From: Janthinobacterium sp.
GTDB taxonomy: Bacteria; Pseudomonadota; Gammaproteobacteria; Burkholderiales; Burkholderiaceae_D
Direction of reading: 5' to 3'
NCBI GenBank assembly: GCA_003133225.1
Contig: PKWL01000026.1
Span: 25,826 to 89,825, forward strand
Length of the DNA: 64,000 nucleotides
Shown: positions 27,715 through 37,432 of the stretch, one piece after another
Layout of the letters: each line of letters begins with the position of its first letter
Position numbering within the stretch: the stretch's first letter is position 1
Translations under genes and position numbers: made by a program
The notes under the pieces: generated by a model
What the model saw: the letters and a program-made list of their open reading frames with translations, nothing else
What the model was told of the DNA's origin: nothing
Databases searched by the model: none

Positions 27715-28953
27715 ATGCAAGACTTACTTTACCTCGTACACCGCATCCCGTATCCGCCCAACAAGGGCGACAAGATACGTTCTTACCATTTGCTAAAATA
27801 CTTGAGCGCGCATTTCCGGGTCCATCTGGGTTGTTTTATCGATGACGCCGGCGACCGCCAATACATACCCAAGCTCGCCGCCATGTGCGCCTCCACCTGC
27901 TTCATCGATCACCATATGCTGGGGGCGCGACTGCGCAGCTTGGGCGGCCTGTTTTCCGGCACCGCCATGAGCGTTGCCTATTACCGCGACGCGACATTGC
28001 AAGCGTGGGTAAGGCAGCACTTAGCGAGCGGCAAATTCGGGCACGCGCTGGCATTTTCCGGCCCGATGGCGCAATACCTGCAGCCGCCGCCAGGTTCAGC
28101 CAAGCTGCGGCGGGTCATCGATTTCGTCGACGTCGATTCGGAAAAATGGTGCCAATTCGCGCTCACGAAATGGTGGCCGCTAGCACAGCTGTACCGGCAC
28201 GAAGGGCGCCAATTGCTCGAGTACGAGCGGACGGTGGCGCAGCAGTTCGATGCCGCCACCTTTGTTTCGCGCGCCGAAGCGGCGCTCTTTCAACAGCGCG
28301 CGCCGCACCTGGCACGCGCGCCCGAGTTTTTTAGCAACGGGGTCGATGCCGCCTTCTTTTCCCCTGAACAGGCCCACGCCAATCCGTACCCGGACGGGGC
28401 GCGCGTGCTGGTTTTTACTGGCGCGATGGATTACTGGCCCAACATCGACGCCGTCTCGTGGTTCGCGGCCCAGGTGCTGCCGGCGCTGCGCGCGCAATTT
28501 CCCCGCCTGTGCCTGTACATCGTCGGCACCCGCCCGGCCGCCGCCGTCAAGGCACTCGCGCAGTTGCCAGGCGTTTGCGTGACCGGCGCCGTGCCCGACA
28601 TCCGCCCCTATCTGGCCCATGCGAGCCTGGCCGTGGCGCCACTGCGCTTTGCCCGTGGCATTCAAAATAAGGTGCTCGAGGCAATGGCGATGGAAAAAAC
28701 CGTCGTCGCTTCGCCTCAGGCACTAGAAGGCATCAGTGCCGTGCCCGGCTTGGAGCTGGTGCTAGCCGACGGCGCGGACGCATTCATCGGTCAGCTGGCC
28801 CGCCTGCTCCAAGCCGGGTCCGAGCACGGCATCGGCGCCGCCGCCCGCAAGCGGGTGTTGCAAGACTATTGCTGGGAAAAAAATCTGGAAAGCGTGGGCG
28901 CCCTCCTCGGCTTGCAGCAACAGCTGGTGCCACTTCGGGAACAACGGGCATGA
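27715..28953 (+). CDS. Glycosyltransferase, TIGR03087 type (XrtA system)
   Basis: A 412-residue GT-B glycosyltransferase (family 4 type). The N-terminal signature VHRIPYPPNKGDKIRS is characteristic of the TIGR03087 group. The C-terminal donor-binding half contains ILVFTG-like wording (VLVFTGAMDYWPNIDAV) and the EX7E-like block HASLAVAPLRFARGIQNKVLEAMAM. It adds one sugar during assembly of the repeat unit at the cytoplasmic membrane face. The stop overlaps the exosortase start (ATGA). Confidence 0.92.
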   Translation: MQDLLYLVHRIPYPPNKGDKIRSYHLLKYLSAHFRVHLGCFIDDAGDRQYIPKLAAMCASTCFIDHHMLGARLRSLGGLFSGTAMSVAYYRDATLQAWVRQHLASGKFGHALAFSGPMAQYLQPPPGSAKLRRVIDFVDVDSEKWCQFALTKWWPLAQLYRHEGRQLLEYERTVAQQFDAATFVSRAEAALFQQRAPHLARAPEFFSNGVDAAFFSPEQAHANPYPDGARVLVFTGAMDYWPNIDAVSWFAAQVLPALRAQFPRLCLYIVGTRPAAAVKALAQLPGVCVTGAVPDIRPYLAHASLAVAPLRFARGIQNKVLEAMAMEKTVVASPQALEGISAVPGLELVLADGADAFIGQLARLLQAGSEHGIGAAARKRVLQDYCWEKNLESVGALLGLQQQLVPLREQRA

Positions 28954-30509
28954 GCGCAAATCCTGCCTTCACCACCGGCGTTGCGCCCGCACTGGGCCGC
29001 GCACGGCAAAACCGCGCCGCCGGCAACATCGGCGCCCCGTTTGCCATCGCTGCCATCGCTGCCGTTATCGTGCTGTACCATGAGACGATCTGGTCCATGG
29101 TCGCCTTATGGTCGCGCTCGCAGACCTTTGCGCATGGTTTTATGATCGTGCCCATCAGCGCCTGGCTCGTGTGGCGCCAACGGCGGCAGCTGGCGAGCTT
29201 GCCGCAACAGCCCAGCATTGCGGCCTTCCTGGTATTGCTTGGCTTGGGCGCAATATGGCTGGTGGCCAGCGTGGCCAATGTGCAGGTGCTGGCCCAGTAC
29301 GCGGTGACGGCGATGATCGCCGTCACCGCCGTCGCGATTTTGGGCTGGCAGGCGGCGCGCAGCATCGCCTTTCCCTTGGCCTACCTATTGCTCGCGGTGC
29401 CGTTCGGCGAAATTTTCGTGCCGCCACTGATGGACTTCACGGCCCGGTTTACAGTTGCCGCCCTGCAATTAACAGGCGTCCCTGTCTTTCGCGAAAACAA
29501 TACCTTTAGCATCCCCAGTGGCAATTGGTCGGTCGTCGACGCCTGCAGCGGTTTGCGTTATGTGATCGCCTCGCTTGCCTTGGGAGCCCTGTACGCCCAT
29601 CTCAATTATCACAGCACCAGGCGGCGCCTGGTGTTCATCGGCGTGGCGCTGGTGCTGCCCGTTTTTGCCAACGGCGTACGGGCCTATTTGATCGTGATGA
29701 TTGGACATTGGAGCGGCATGCGTTTGGCCGTCGGGGTCGATCATCTGATTTATGGTTGGGTATTTTTCGGCTTCGTATCCCTGCTGCTGTTTTGGAGCGG
29801 CTCGTTTTGGCGCGACCAGCCCCTGCCCATGCGCGAGACGGCGGCACCGGCGCCGGCGCGCCCGGGCGCGCGGCGGCGCTTGGCCTTCGCTGCCGCAGCC
29901 TGTATCGCCATCAGCGCAGGCTGGTCCTTAATTGGTGGCATGGTGACGTCCGCCAAAGCGGATGCCAAGGCCCCGGCGCGGCTCGCGTTTGCCGCCCCGG
30001 CGCCGTGGCAAGAAGGGACTTGGCCGGGCGATGGCTGGCAGGCCAGCCATGCCGGCACTCCCCTTTGTTTTGCGCGCACTTACCGCAATGGGCGAGGGCC
30101 CGTTGCCTTCCAGGTGGCCTGGTATCTGCGGCAAGGAAAAGACGCCGAGTTGCTCACTCCTCCGCCCCCCCCATCGCTGCCACAGGCATGGCGTGAAATC
30201 GAGGGCGGCAGCAAAACCATGCGTTTTGGTGCGCGCGATTTGACCGTGCGTCAAATGCTAGTAGAGGGCACGGGCGCGCGCCTGCTGGTATGGCGCTGGT
30301 ACCGCCAGAGCGGGGTCGATACCATCAGCGCTCCCCTCGTCAAACTGTTGATCGCCAGGGGCAAGCTGCTGCCGATGCGCGAGGATGGCGCCGAGCTCAT
30401 CGTCAGCGCACCCTTCGATGGGTCGGCGGCGGCGCAGACGCAGCTTCATGATTTTGTGGCGGCCATGCTGCCGGCCATCGACCAGGACTTGCATGTTGCG
30501 CGCCGCTGA
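28950..30509 (+). CDS. xrtA: Exosortase A with C-terminal EpsI domain
   Basis: A 519-residue polytopic membrane protein. The catalytic cysteine C199 (VDACSGLRY), arginine R244 (NGVRAY) and histidine H265 (DHLIYGW) are all present and in order. About eight membrane helices fill residues 25-305; the C-terminal 200 residues form a periplasmic EpsI/DUF3485 domain. Exosortases cleave PEP-CTERM signals after the PEP motif and are thought to hand the protein to the cell surface. The ATG at 28950 overlaps the previous TGA; the longer upstream frame has no support. The presence of this gene makes the 17533 protein its likely substrate. Confidence 0.95.
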   Translation: MSANPAFTTGVAPALGRARQNRAAGNIGAPFAIAAIAAVIVLYHETIWSMVALWSRSQTFAHGFMIVPISAWLVWRQRRQLASLPQQPSIAAFLVLLGLGAIWLVASVANVQVLAQYAVTAMIAVTAVAILGWQAARSIAFPLAYLLLAVPFGEIFVPPLMDFTARFTVAALQLTGVPVFRENNTFSIPSGNWSVVDACSGLRYVIASLALGALYAHLNYHSTRRRLVFIGVALVLPVFANGVRAYLIVMIGHWSGMRLAVGVDHLIYGWVFFGFVSLLLFWSGSFWRDQPLPMRETAAPAPARPGARRRLAFAAAACIAISAGWSLIGGMVTSAKADAKAPARLAFAAPAPWQEGTWPGDGWQASHAGTPLCFARTYRNGRGPVAFQVAWYLRQGKDAELLTPPPPPSLPQAWREIEGGSKTMRFGARDLTVRQMLVEGTGARLLVWRWYRQSGVDTISAPLVKLLIARGKLLPMREDGAELIVSAPFDGSAAAQTQLHDFVAAMLPAIDQDLHVARR

Positions 30510-31689
30510 TCCTGCCTTTACCACCCCCGAGTTGGGCGCGCCCGGGCGGCCAACGCCGCTGATCGTGCACCTGATTTACCAGTTGGGCGTGGGCGGGCTG
30601 GAAAACGGCTTGATCAATCTGATCAACCATATGCCGCCAGAGCGCTATCGCCATGTCATCATTTGTCTCAAAAACGCTACCGACTTTCATGCGCGCATCA
30701 AGACGCCCGGCGTGCAAATCATCAGCCTGCACAAAGAAGAGGGCAAGGACTGGGGCCATTACGTGCGTCTGTACCGGACCCTAAAACAACTGCAGCCCAG
30801 CGTCGTCCACAGCCGCAACTTAGCTTGCATGGAAGGCCAGTTACTGGCTGCGGCCGCCGGCATCAAGCGCCGCGTGCATAGCGAGCACGGACGCGAATTG
30901 GCCGACCCAGACGGCCAGAACCGCAAATACAAGCTGCTGCGCCGCTTGTTACGGCCCCTGATCGGCCACTTCGTTACCGTGAGCAAGGATCTGGAACAGT
31001 GGCTAATCAAGAGCATCAAGGTTGTTCCGGCACGGGTGACGACCATCAACAACGGCGTCGACAGCGTGCATTTCCATCCGCGCCTGGGGCCCGCCGCGGC
31101 GATCGGGCCGCCTGGCTTCATGTGCGACGACGCGTTCGTGATCGGCAGCGTCGGGCGCATGGTCGATGTCAAGGATTTCGCCGCGCTGGTGCAAGCCTTT
31201 TTGCTCTTGCTTGGCAACGACGCTACGGCGCATCAGCGCTTGCGGCTGATGATCATCGGTGACGGCCCCTGCCGCAGCCAGTGCTTGACCTTGCTGCAAG
31301 AAGCTGGCCTGGCCGAGCGCGCCTGGCTGCCTGGCTGGCGCGACGATATCGCGCAACTGATGCGCTCGATGGACTTGTTCGTGCTGCCGTCCTTGGCCGA
31401 AGGCAGCTCGAACACCATACTCGAGGCGATGGCCAGCGGCTTGCCGGTGGTGGCGACCAAGGTCGGCGGCAGTATCGACCTGGTGCAGCCGGGCTGGACC
31501 GGCGCCTTGGTACCGCCGAGCTCGCCCGACTTGCTGGCCGACGCCATCAGCCATTATCTGCGCATCCCCGGCCTAGCCCAGCGCCACGGAGTGCGCGCCC
31601 GCCTGCATGTGTTAGCCGAGCACAGCCTGCCGGCAATGGCAAGCGCCTACCTTGCCGTCTACGACGCCCTGCTGCCGCTCGGGCGCTAA
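30493..31689 (+). CDS. Glycosyltransferase, TIGR03088 type (XrtA system)
   Basis: A GT-B glycosyltransferase of 398 residues. The start at the ATG at 30493 (MLRAADPAF) lies inside the end of xrtA, an overlap of 17 bp, and leads into VHLIYQLGVGGLENGLINLI, the diagnostic N-terminal block. The donor domain contains GSVGRMVDVKDFAALVQAF and the acidic EX7E block FVLPSLAEGSSNTILEAMASGLPVVAT. It contributes one transfer step in repeat-unit synthesis. Fifteen bases separate it from the amidotransferase gene. Confidence 0.92.
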   Translation: MLRAADPAFTTPELGAPGRPTPLIVHLIYQLGVGGLENGLINLINHMPPERYRHVIICLKNATDFHARIKTPGVQIISLHKEEGKDWGHYVRLYRTLKQLQPSVVHSRNLACMEGQLLAAAAGIKRRVHSEHGRELADPDGQNRKYKLLRRLLRPLIGHFVTVSKDLEQWLIKSIKVVPARVTTINNGVDSVHFHPRLGPAAAIGPPGFMCDDAFVIGSVGRMVDVKDFAALVQAFLLLLGNDATAHQRLRLMIIGDGPCRSQCLTLLQEAGLAERAWLPGWRDDIAQLMRSMDLFVLPSLAEGSSNTILEAMASGLPVVATKVGGSIDLVQPGWTGALVPPSSPDLLADAISHYLRIPGLAQRHGVRARLHVLAEHSLPAMASAYLAVYDALLPLGR

Positions 31690-31704
31690 CTTGAAAGGAT
31701 CATC

Positions 31705-33627
31705 ATGTGCGGAATCGTTGGCATCTTCGACCTAAATGGCAAGCGCGAGATCGACCTGACCTTGCTGACCCGGATGAACCAAAGTCAGCTGCACCGGGGG
31801 CCCGACGAAGGCGGCCTGCACATCGAGCCTGGCGTCGGGCTCGGACACCGCCGCTTGTCGATCATCGATCTGGCCAGCGGGCAGCAACCCTTATTTAATG
31901 AAGACAAGAGCGTAGTGGTGGTGTTTAACGGCGAAATCTACAATTTCCAGACGCTCGTGGGCCAATTGACGCAGTTGGGGCACATTTTCCGCACGCACAG
32001 CGACACCGAGGTGATTGTGCATGCCTGGGAAGAATGGGGCGAGCGCTGCGTCGAGCGTTTTCGCGGCATGTTCGCGTTCGCCTTATGGGATCGTAATGTG
32101 GAAACCTTGTTTCTGGCGCGCGACCGCCTCGGCGTCAAGCCATTGTATTACGCGCACCTTGCAAACGGCAGCCTGGTCTTCGGCTCCGAGCTGAAAAGTC
32201 TGCTCGTGCATCCGGATCTGGAGCGCGAACTCGATCCGATGGCCGTGGAAGACTACTTCGCCTATGGCTATGTGCCGGAGCCAAAAACCATCTTCCGCCA
32301 GGCGCGCAAGCTAGCTCCCGGCCACACCTTGCGCCTCGCGCGCGGAGGAGCGACGGCCCTACCCAAACAATATTGGGACATCCCGTTCCCGGCGCCGCGG
32401 CCCATGAGCGAGGCTGAGGCCGGCGCCGAGCTGATCGAGCGGCTGCGCGAAGCCGTCAAGATCCGCCTGATCGCCGAAGTGCCACTGGGCGCCTTCTTAT
32501 CGGGCGGGGTCGATTCCAGCGCCGTCGTAGCTATGATGGCAGGCGCCATGAAGGAGCCCGTCAATACCTGTTCAATCTCCTTTGGCGAGCCCAAATTCAA
32601 CGAGTCTGGCTACGCTGAGGCCGTCGCCGCGCGCTATGGGACCCGCCACCACGCGCTGCAGGTGGCGCAAGACGACTTCGACCTGATCGACCAGCTCGCC
32701 GGTCTGTATGACGAACCGTTTGCCGACAGCTCGGCACTGCCGACCTACCGCGTGTGCCAACTGGCGCGGCAACGGGTGACGGTGGCGCTGTCGGGCGATG
32801 GCGGCGACGAAAATCTAGCCGGCTATCGCCGCTACCGCTGGCATCTGCATGAAGAGCGCCTGCGCTCCCTTTTGCCGCTGAGCCTGCGTAAACCCCTGTT
32901 CGGGCTGCTAGGGCAGCTATATCCGAAAGCGGACTGGGCACCCAAGCCGCTGCGCGCGAAAAGCACATTCGAAGCGCTGGCGCGCGATTCCGTCGCCGCC
33001 TATTTTCATGGCGTCTCCCTGATGAGCGACGCCATGCGCGATCGTCTGTTCAGCCCGCGATTTAGGCACAGCCTGAACGACTACCAGGCGGTGGAAGTGT
33101 TGCGTTCTCATGCTAGGACGTGCCCGACTGAGGAGGCCCTGTCGCGGGTCCAATACCTGGACTTGAAAACCTATTTGGCGGGAGACATCCTGACCAAGGT
33201 CGACCGCGCCAGTATGGCGCACGGTCTGGAAGTGCGGGTGCCGCTGCTCGACCATCAGCTGGTCGAATGGATCTCGGGCTTGCCGGCCAACCTCAAACTG
33301 CGCGGCGGCCAAGGCAAATACCTCTTCAAAAAGGCGTTAGAGGCATATTTGCCGCAAGAACTCCTGTACCGCAACAAGATGGGATTTTCCGTGCCTCTGG
33401 CCAACTGGTTGCGCGGCCCCCTGCGCCAGCGCCTAGAGCACAGGCTGTTGGGCGGGACCTTGCGTGACACGGGCATCTTCGACATGGCTTACGTGCAAGA
33501 AATGCTCGACCAGCACCAATCCGGCCGGCGCGACTATAGCGCGCCACTATGGTCGCTCCTGATGTTCGAATCATTTCTACGCAATGTCCTGGCGCTGCCG
33601 GCACAGGCGCAGCGTAAGGCGGCATGA
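31705..33627 (+). CDS. XrtA-system amidotransferase (asparagine synthase-like)
   Basis: A 640-residue class II glutamine amidotransferase fused to an asparagine synthase domain. C2 is the glutaminase nucleophile (MCGIVGIFDLNG), LHRGPDEGGLH follows, and the ATP pyrophosphatase loop SGGVDSS is at residues 266-272. Length and order match the PEP-CTERM-associated amidotransferase family. Likely function is amidation of a carboxyl group, for example of a uronic acid in the polymer, which would fit the uronate made by the wbpO/wbpP pair; that substrate is inference. The ribosome site is GAAAGGATC before the ATG, and the stop overlaps the next ATG (ATGA). Confidence 0.93.
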   Translation: MCGIVGIFDLNGKREIDLTLLTRMNQSQLHRGPDEGGLHIEPGVGLGHRRLSIIDLASGQQPLFNEDKSVVVVFNGEIYNFQTLVGQLTQLGHIFRTHSDTEVIVHAWEEWGERCVERFRGMFAFALWDRNVETLFLARDRLGVKPLYYAHLANGSLVFGSELKSLLVHPDLERELDPMAVEDYFAYGYVPEPKTIFRQARKLAPGHTLRLARGGATALPKQYWDIPFPAPRPMSEAEAGAELIERLREAVKIRLIAEVPLGAFLSGGVDSSAVVAMMAGAMKEPVNTCSISFGEPKFNESGYAEAVAARYGTRHHALQVAQDDFDLIDQLAGLYDEPFADSSALPTYRVCQLARQRVTVALSGDGGDENLAGYRRYRWHLHEERLRSLLPLSLRKPLFGLLGQLYPKADWAPKPLRAKSTFEALARDSVAAYFHGVSLMSDAMRDRLFSPRFRHSLNDYQAVEVLRSHARTCPTEEALSRVQYLDLKTYLAGDILTKVDRASMAHGLEVRVPLLDHQLVEWISGLPANLKLRGGQGKYLFKKALEAYLPQELLYRNKMGFSVPLANWLRGPLRQRLEHRLLGGTLRDTGIFDMAYVQEMLDQHQSGRRDYSAPLWSLLMFESFLRNVLALPAQAQRKAA

Positions 33628-33695
33628 CGCCGCGTGCGCTCGCTCACCCAAGCTTTTTTACATCATGGAAACGAACCCGACATCGCAAGGCAAAG

Positions 33696-34910
33696 ATGCG
33701 CATTCTACACATACTCGATCATTCGGTGCCTTTGCACAGCGGCTACACCTTCCGCACTCTCGCCATCTTGAAACAGCAGCGCGCACTCGGCTGGCACACG
33801 GTCCATCTGACGAGCGCGAAGCAAGGTCCCACGGACGGCGCCGAACAACAGGTCGATGGCTTGCATTTCTTTCGCACCGAGCCAGACCAGCGGCGCTGGG
33901 CCAAATTGCCGCTCCTGGTGCAAGTGGGCGTCGTGCGCGGCCTAGCCCTGCGCCTGCGCCAGGTCGCGCTCCTGTCGCGACCTGACATCTTGCACGCGCA
34001 TTCGCCCAGCTTGAATGCCATCGCCGCGCTGCGCGTCGGGCGTGCTCTTGGCATCCCCGTCGTCTACGAAATCCGCGCCTTCTGGGAAGATGCGGCGGCC
34101 GATCATGGTACCAGCCGCGAAGGGGGCGTGCGCTACCGCCTGACGCGCGCCCTGGAAACCTACGCACTGCGCCGGGCCGACGCCGTGACCACCATTTGCG
34201 AGGGTTTGCGCACCGACATCAGGGCGCGCGGCATACCGGAACAGAAAATTACCGTGATACCAAATGCGGTCGACCTCGACCAGTTTGTCATGTCCGGCGC
34301 GCCCGATGCACAGCTAAGGCAGAAACTTGGCTTGACGGGACACCTGGTGGCCGGCTTCATCGGCTCGTTTTATGCGTATGAAGGGCTGCTGCTGCTGCTG
34401 CAGGCCATGCCCCGCATGTTGGCTCGTTGCCCTTCGCTGCGCCTGCTCCTGGTCGGCGGCGGCCCCCAAGAAGAGCAATTAAAGCAAGTGGCGGCGCGCC
34501 TTGGTGTCGCCAGCGCGGTCATCTTCGCCGGACGGGTGGCGCATGGCCAGATTGCCAAGTACTACAGTTTGATCGATGTGCTGGTCTACCCGCGCCTGCC
34601 GATGCGCCTGACCGACTTGGTCACGCCATTGAAACCGTTAGAAGCGATGGCGCAAGGCAATTTGGTGGTGGCCTCGGACGTAGGCGGCCACCGGGAGTTG
34701 ATCGGGCACGGAAAAACGGGAATTTTATTTGCTGCTGGCAACGAACACGCTCTGGCAAGCAGCGTGACGGGCCTGCTCGAGCAAGCGGCAAGCTGGCCGG
34801 CGCTGCGCCTGGCGGCGCGCCAGTATGTCGAGCGCGAACGAAACTGGAGCGCCAGCGTGGCGCGCTATGAGGCCATCTACCAGCGCCTGCTCGCGGCGCC
34901 ACAGCCATGA
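33696..34910 (+). CDS. Glycosyltransferase, TIGR04063 type (XrtA system)
   Basis: A GT-B glycosyltransferase of 404 residues from the preferred start. The block MRILHILDHSVPLHSGYTFR is the conserved N-terminus, so I choose the ATG at 33696 with AAGG upstream; an alternative ATG at 33624 overlaps the amidotransferase stop and would add 24 poorly conserved residues but give translational coupling. The donor domain carries VAGFIGSFYAYEGLLLLLQA and PRLPMRLTDLVTPLKPLEAMAQG. It acts in repeat-unit assembly. Its stop overlaps the next start by ATGA. Confidence 0.9.
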   Translation: MRILHILDHSVPLHSGYTFRTLAILKQQRALGWHTVHLTSAKQGPTDGAEQQVDGLHFFRTEPDQRRWAKLPLLVQVGVVRGLALRLRQVALLSRPDILHAHSPSLNAIAALRVGRALGIPVVYEIRAFWEDAAADHGTSREGGVRYRLTRALETYALRRADAVTTICEGLRTDIRARGIPEQKITVIPNAVDLDQFVMSGAPDAQLRQKLGLTGHLVAGFIGSFYAYEGLLLLLQAMPRMLARCPSLRLLLVGGGPQEEQLKQVAARLGVASAVIFAGRVAHGQIAKYYSLIDVLVYPRLPMRLTDLVTPLKPLEAMAQGNLVVASDVGGHRELIGHGKTGILFAAGNEHALASSVTGLLEQAASWPALRLAARQYVERERNWSASVARYEAIYQRLLAAPQP

Positions 34911-37351
34911 TGTTCGCCTCCTTGCGCATCGCCTTAGTTGGCCCTTTGCCGCCGCCGTCGGGCGGCATGGCGAACCAAACTCGGCAGTTGGCCGAACGCT
35001 TGGCGGAAGGCGGCGCCGAGGTGGTCATGGTGCCGGTCAATGCAGCGTACCGACCGTCCTGGGTCGCCAAGATCAAGGGCGTGCGGGCCGCATTTCGCCT
35101 GGCGGCCTATGTGCTGCGCCTGTGGACGGTCGCCGCCCAGGTCGACTTGTTTCACGTCATGGCCAATTCCGGCTGGTCCTGGCATTTGTACGCGGCGCCT
35201 GCGATCTGGATCGCGCGCATGCGCGGGCGCGCCGTCATCGTCAATTACCGCGGCGGTGAGGCGGATGTTTTTTTCAAGCGCCAGCGCTGGCTGGTGGCCC
35301 CAAGCTTGAAACGGGCGAGCACGATCATCGTGCCGTCCGCCTATCTGGCCGAGGTCTTTGAAAAGTATGGTTTTAGCGCACAGATTGTCCCCAATATCAT
35401 CGACCTGAGCCGATTTTCGCCCGCACCGCAGACCGCGGTCCCGGGCCCGGGACCGCGCATCTTGGTGGCGCGCAATCTGGAAGCGATCTACGACAACGCC
35501 AGCGCGCTGCGGGCGTTTGCCATGGTCCGCCGCGTGCACCGGGGGGCCACGCTTGTCATTGCTGGCTCAGGCAGCGCCTTGGCCGCGCTGCAACAACTAG
35601 CTCAGCAATTGGGGGTGGCCGCAGCCGTGCAGTTTACGGGCCGGGTCGAGAATGCGGCCATGGCGGCGCTGTACCGGGCCAGCGACATCGTGCTCAATCC
35701 CAGTCTGGCCGACAACATGCCGATCTCGGTCCTGGAAGCACTAGCTTGCGCGGTACCGGTGGTGAGCACCAGAGTCGGCGGCATCCCCGCCCTCTTGCAA
35801 CAGGATGTCACGGCCTTACTGGTGGCGCCAGGCGCGCCGCAGGCAATGGCGGATGCGGTTCTGTCCTTGCTGCAAACGCCCGCCAGAGCGCGCCGCATCG
35901 CCGCCGCCGGTTGTTCTTTCGTACAGCAGTTCAGCTGGCAAGAAGTCGCTCCGCGCTGGCTGGCGCAATACCGGCGCGCTCTTGCCATGCCCGAGCGCAG
36001 CTGGTACACGCAAGCGGTGGCAGCGCTACTATTTCCCCTGCACGAGAAACTCAAGAGGCATGATAGCGTCAGCCTGCGGCGCCAGATGGCCATCTCCCAG
36101 TGGTGGGACCAGGAGCGCATCGAACGGCTGCAACTGCAGCGCCTGCGCGAGCTGCTAATTCATGCCCAAAAGCATGTGCCGTATTATCGCGACTTATTTG
36201 CCCAAGCCCGCTTCGATCCTCTCCAATTGCACGACGTGGCTCAACTCGCGCGCCTGCCCTTGCTGAAAAAAGCGGACATTAGCGCCCAGCGCGATGCCTT
36301 CAAATCGGACGTGGCGCGAAGTCTAGCGCGCTTTAACACGGGCGGCTCCAGCGGCGAACCGCTGGTTTTCTACATCGGCAAGGAACGCATCAGCCATGAC
36401 GTGGCCGCGAAGTGGCGCGCCACGCGCTGGTGGGATGTCGACATCGGCGACAAGGAAGTGGTCGTGTGGGGCTCGCCGATTGAATTGAAGGCGCAGGACC
36501 GCGTGCGCGCCTGGCGCGACAAAATGTTGCGCAGTACGCTGCTGCCCGCGTTCGACATGGGGGCGCCCCGGCTCGACCATTTTATCGAAAAAATCCGCAA
36601 AATCAGGCCGAAGATCCTGTTTGGCTATCCGTCCGCGCTCAGTCTCATTGCCAATCATGCGCGCACCAACAACGTCACCTTGAACAACTTGGGCATCCGG
36701 GTCGCCTTCGTGACCTCCGAACGCCTCTACGACGAGCAACGACTACAAATCGGCGCCGCCTTCGGCTGTCGCGTGGCCAACGGGTACGGCGGGCGCGATG
36801 CCGGTTTCATCGCCCACGAATGCCCGCAGGGCGGACTGCATATCACGGCCGAGGACGTCATTGTCGAAATCGTCGACCATGACGGCCACCCCGTGCCACG
36901 GGGCGAATTGGGGGCCATCGTCGTAACCCATCTGGCGACCCGGGACTTCCCGTTTATCCGCTACGCCACGGGAGATGTGGGCGCGCTCGCCCGCAGCAGC
37001 TGCCCCTGCGGGCGCGGCCTGCCCCTGCTGCAAAGAATCGAAGGGCGCAGCACCGACTTTCTCGTGGCCCAGGACGGCACCGTCATGCATGGCTTGGCGT
37101 TAGTCTACATCTTGCGCGACCTGCCACAAATCCGCGCCTTCAAGATCATCCAGGAAAGCGTCACGCTAACGCGCGTGCTACTGGTGGCGCTGCCGCTGCT
37201 CGATTTTGCGGCGCGTCAGAAAATCGAAAACCAGTTCAAAGCGCGACTGGGCGCCGCCGTCGTCATCGTCATCGACGACGTGGCCGACATCGCGCCCGAG
37301 GCATCAGGAAAATTTCGATATGTCATCAGCAAGGTGGTTCCTGCGGCTTAG
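34907..37351 (+). CDS. Fusion: GT4 glycosyltransferase + phenylacetate-CoA ligase-like (CapK) protein
   Basis: An 814-residue protein with two domains usually found as separate adjacent genes. Residues 1-360 are a GT4 glycosyltransferase (ALVGPLPPPSGGMANQT at the N-terminus; NPSLADNMPISVLEALACAVPVVST in the donor domain). Residues about 375-814 match the PaaK/CapK adenylate-forming group: FNTGGSSGEPL (the AMP loop), FVTSERLYDEQR, ANGYGGRDAG and FIRYATGDVG. An internal in-frame ATG at M361 (35987) is where a separate ligase would start, but no ribosome site precedes it. CapK-like proteins occur in capsule loci and may acylate or otherwise modify the sugar. It ends the XrtA operon. Confidence 0.88.
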   Translation: MMFASLRIALVGPLPPPSGGMANQTRQLAERLAEGGAEVVMVPVNAAYRPSWVAKIKGVRAAFRLAAYVLRLWTVAAQVDLFHVMANSGWSWHLYAAPAIWIARMRGRAVIVNYRGGEADVFFKRQRWLVAPSLKRASTIIVPSAYLAEVFEKYGFSAQIVPNIIDLSRFSPAPQTAVPGPGPRILVARNLEAIYDNASALRAFAMVRRVHRGATLVIAGSGSALAALQQLAQQLGVAAAVQFTGRVENAAMAALYRASDIVLNPSLADNMPISVLEALACAVPVVSTRVGGIPALLQQDVTALLVAPGAPQAMADAVLSLLQTPARARRIAAAGCSFVQQFSWQEVAPRWLAQYRRALAMPERSWYTQAVAALLFPLHEKLKRHDSVSLRRQMAISQWWDQERIERLQLQRLRELLIHAQKHVPYYRDLFAQARFDPLQLHDVAQLARLPLLKKADISAQRDAFKSDVARSLARFNTGGSSGEPLVFYIGKERISHDVAAKWRATRWWDVDIGDKEVVVWGSPIELKAQDRVRAWRDKMLRSTLLPAFDMGAPRLDHFIEKIRKIRPKILFGYPSALSLIANHARTNNVTLNNLGIRVAFVTSERLYDEQRLQIGAAFGCRVANGYGGRDAGFIAHECPQGGLHITAEDVIVEIVDHDGHPVPRGELGAIVVTHLATRDFPFIRYATGDVGALARSSCPCGRGLPLLQRIEGRSTDFLVAQDGTVMHGLALVYILRDLPQIRAFKIIQESVTLTRVLLVALPLLDFAARQKIENQFKARLGAAVVIVIDDVADIAPEASGKFRYVISKVVPAA

Positions 37352-37385
37352 AGCTTGGCACCCGTGGCTCGGTACGGTTGCGGGC

Positions 37386-37432
37386 GCCGCCCTAGGCGGC
37401 CCTGGGGCGCAACTTTCACATGCGCCCTAGGG
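37386..37432. terminator. Convergent terminator region between XrtA operon and livF
   Basis: Two hairpins in the 81-bp gap between convergent genes. GCCGCC-CTA-GGCGGC lies at 37386-37400. An imperfect 12-bp inverted repeat, CCCTGGGGCGCA (37400-37411) and TGCGCCCTAGGG (37421-37432), has a 9-nt loop and one mismatch. CAACTTTCAC occurs at 37410-37419 and again at 37434-37443 just beyond the second arm. No long T run follows in either direction, so classification as a terminator is by position and strength of the stems. Confidence 0.45.
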
